Positions 6,726 to 7,395 of a stretch of DNA of 7,395 bases are shown here, in pieces; position 1 is the first letter of the stretch; the number at the start of each line of letters is the position of its first letter. The translations under genes were made by a program, and so were the position numbers. The stretch spans positions 1 to 7,395 of the forward strand of contig CAMLRI010000095.1 of NCBI GenBank assembly GCA_946482385.1, read 5' to 3'. The stretch comes from an uncultured Cellvibrio sp. (GTDB lineage: Bacteria > Pseudomonadota > Gammaproteobacteria > Pseudomonadales > Cellvibrionaceae). The notes under the pieces were generated by a model, which was given only the letters and a program-made list of their open reading frames with translations, was not told where the DNA came from and did not search any database.

Positions 6726-7395
6726 TCAGGAATTAAATACACCGGAGGAGAGGTAGCGGTCGCCGCGGTCGCAAATAATCGCCACTATCACCGCGTTTTC
6801 CACCTGCTGGCTCAGCTCCAGGGCTGCCGCCACAGCGCCGCCAGAGGAGACACCACAAAAGATGCCCTCTCTGCGCGCCAGATCACGCATGGTCTCCTCC
6901 GCCAACTGCTGGGGCATGCTGACAATGCCATCGACCCGGTCGCGCTGGTAAATTTTCGGCAGGTAGGCTTCCGGCCAGCGGCGGATACCGGGAATCTGCG
7001 CCCCTTCGGAAGGCTGGAGGCCGATAATCTGAATCGCCGGATTCTGTTCCTTGAGATAGCGGGAGGTGCCCATGATGGTGCCGGTGGTGCCCATGGAGCT
7101 GACAAAGTGGGTGATGCTGCCCTGGGTTTGCTGCCAAAGTTCCGGGCCTGTGCCTGTGTAGTGGGCCAGGGGGTTATCGGGGTTGCCGAATTGGTCGAGC
7201 ACCTTGCCCCTGCCCTCGGCCTGCATTTGCAGCGCCAGGTCGCGGGCGCCCTCCATCCCTTGCTCTTTGGTGACCAAAATCAGCTCGGCACCGTAGGCGG
7301 TCATGGCTGCTTTGCGCTCGGCAGTGGAGTTGTCGGGCATAATCAAAATCATGCGGTAGCCTTTGATGGCCGCCACCATCGCCAGGGCTATACCT
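6726..7395 (-). CDS. cysM: Cysteine synthase B, O-acetylserine sulfhydrylase CysM (5' end outside window)
   Basis: CysM is a pyridoxal-phosphate (PLP) enzyme that makes L-cysteine from O-acetylserine and sulfide; the B isozyme can also use thiosulfate. The 222 visible residues correspond to about the last three quarters of a ~300-residue protein. Visible family marks are the GIALAM helix start at the window edge, [23 protein letters not shown], the PLP phosphate-binding loop GTTGTIMG (fragment residues ~102–109), [16 protein letters not shown], which is characteristic of CysM rather than Cys[17 protein letters not shown] with the serine that faces the PLP ring nitrogen, and [13 protein letters not shown] at the end. 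The PLP-binding lysine lies in the missing N-terminal part. The protein stops nine residues after GDRYL, as in short pseudomonad forms and unlike the longer E. coli C-terminus. The TGA stop is 68 nt before rlmD, so cotranscription is possible. Confidence 0.96.
   Translation of the reverse strand, partial: GIALAMVAAIKGYRMILIMPDNSTAERKAAMTAYGAELILVTKEQGMEGARDLALQMQAEGRGKVLDQFGNPDNPLAHYTGTGPELWQQTQGSITHFVSSMGTTGTIMGTSRYLKEQNPAIQIIGLQPSEGAQIPGIRRWPEAYLPKIYQRDRVDGIVSMPQQLAEETMRDLARREGIFCGVSSGGAVAAALELSQQVENAVIVAIICDRGDRYLSSGVFNS

Overview
This window looks like a core chromosomal segment of a gammaproteobacterium related to Pseudomonas and the Cellvibrionaceae. The base composition is GC-rich. The proteins resemble Pseudomonas-type RelA, MazG, RlmD and CysM, and the order cysM–rlmD–relA–mazG is the one I recall from pseudomonads. 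The genus is an inference; a Cellvibrio-like organism is my best guess.

Layout from left to right. Bases 1–489 (+) hold the 3' end of an RsuA/RluE-family 23S rRNA pseudouridine synthase with a long, basic, low-complexity tail. Bases 490–656 lie between two convergent genes and hold a striking palindromic element: 28-bp perfect inverted arms (508–535 and 586–613) around an 11-bp perfect hairpin. Everything from 657 to the right edge is on the minus strand. In transcription order it runs: cysM (5' end outside the window), rlmD, relA, mazG, then an HD-GYP phosphodiesterase-like gene. The gaps are 68, 31, 9 and 186 nt, so rlmD–relA–mazG is probably one operon. cysM may be cotranscribed with it, and the HD-GYP gene may have its own promoter.

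How the genes fit together. CysM makes cysteine. RlmD methylates 23S rRNA using an Fe–S cluster, and the pseudouridine synthase modifies 23S rRNA. RelA makes (p)ppGpp on starved ribosomes. MazG hydrolyses nucleoside triphosphates and in E. coli is linked to (p)ppGpp levels. The HD-GYP protein is predicted to degrade c-di-GMP. The segment therefore joins ribosome maturation, the stringent response and, next door, c-di-GMP turnover. No mazEF toxin–antitoxin genes lie between relA and mazG, unlike E. coli.

The genes are ordinary housekeeping genes and I see no new multi-gene system. The part most worth a second look is the palindromic element at 508–613. It resembles a small non-autonomous mobile or repetitive element, and its internal hairpins carry GGA loops resembling RsmA/CsrA binding sites. 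No tRNA, rRNA, CRISPR array or insertion-sequence transposase gene was seen.
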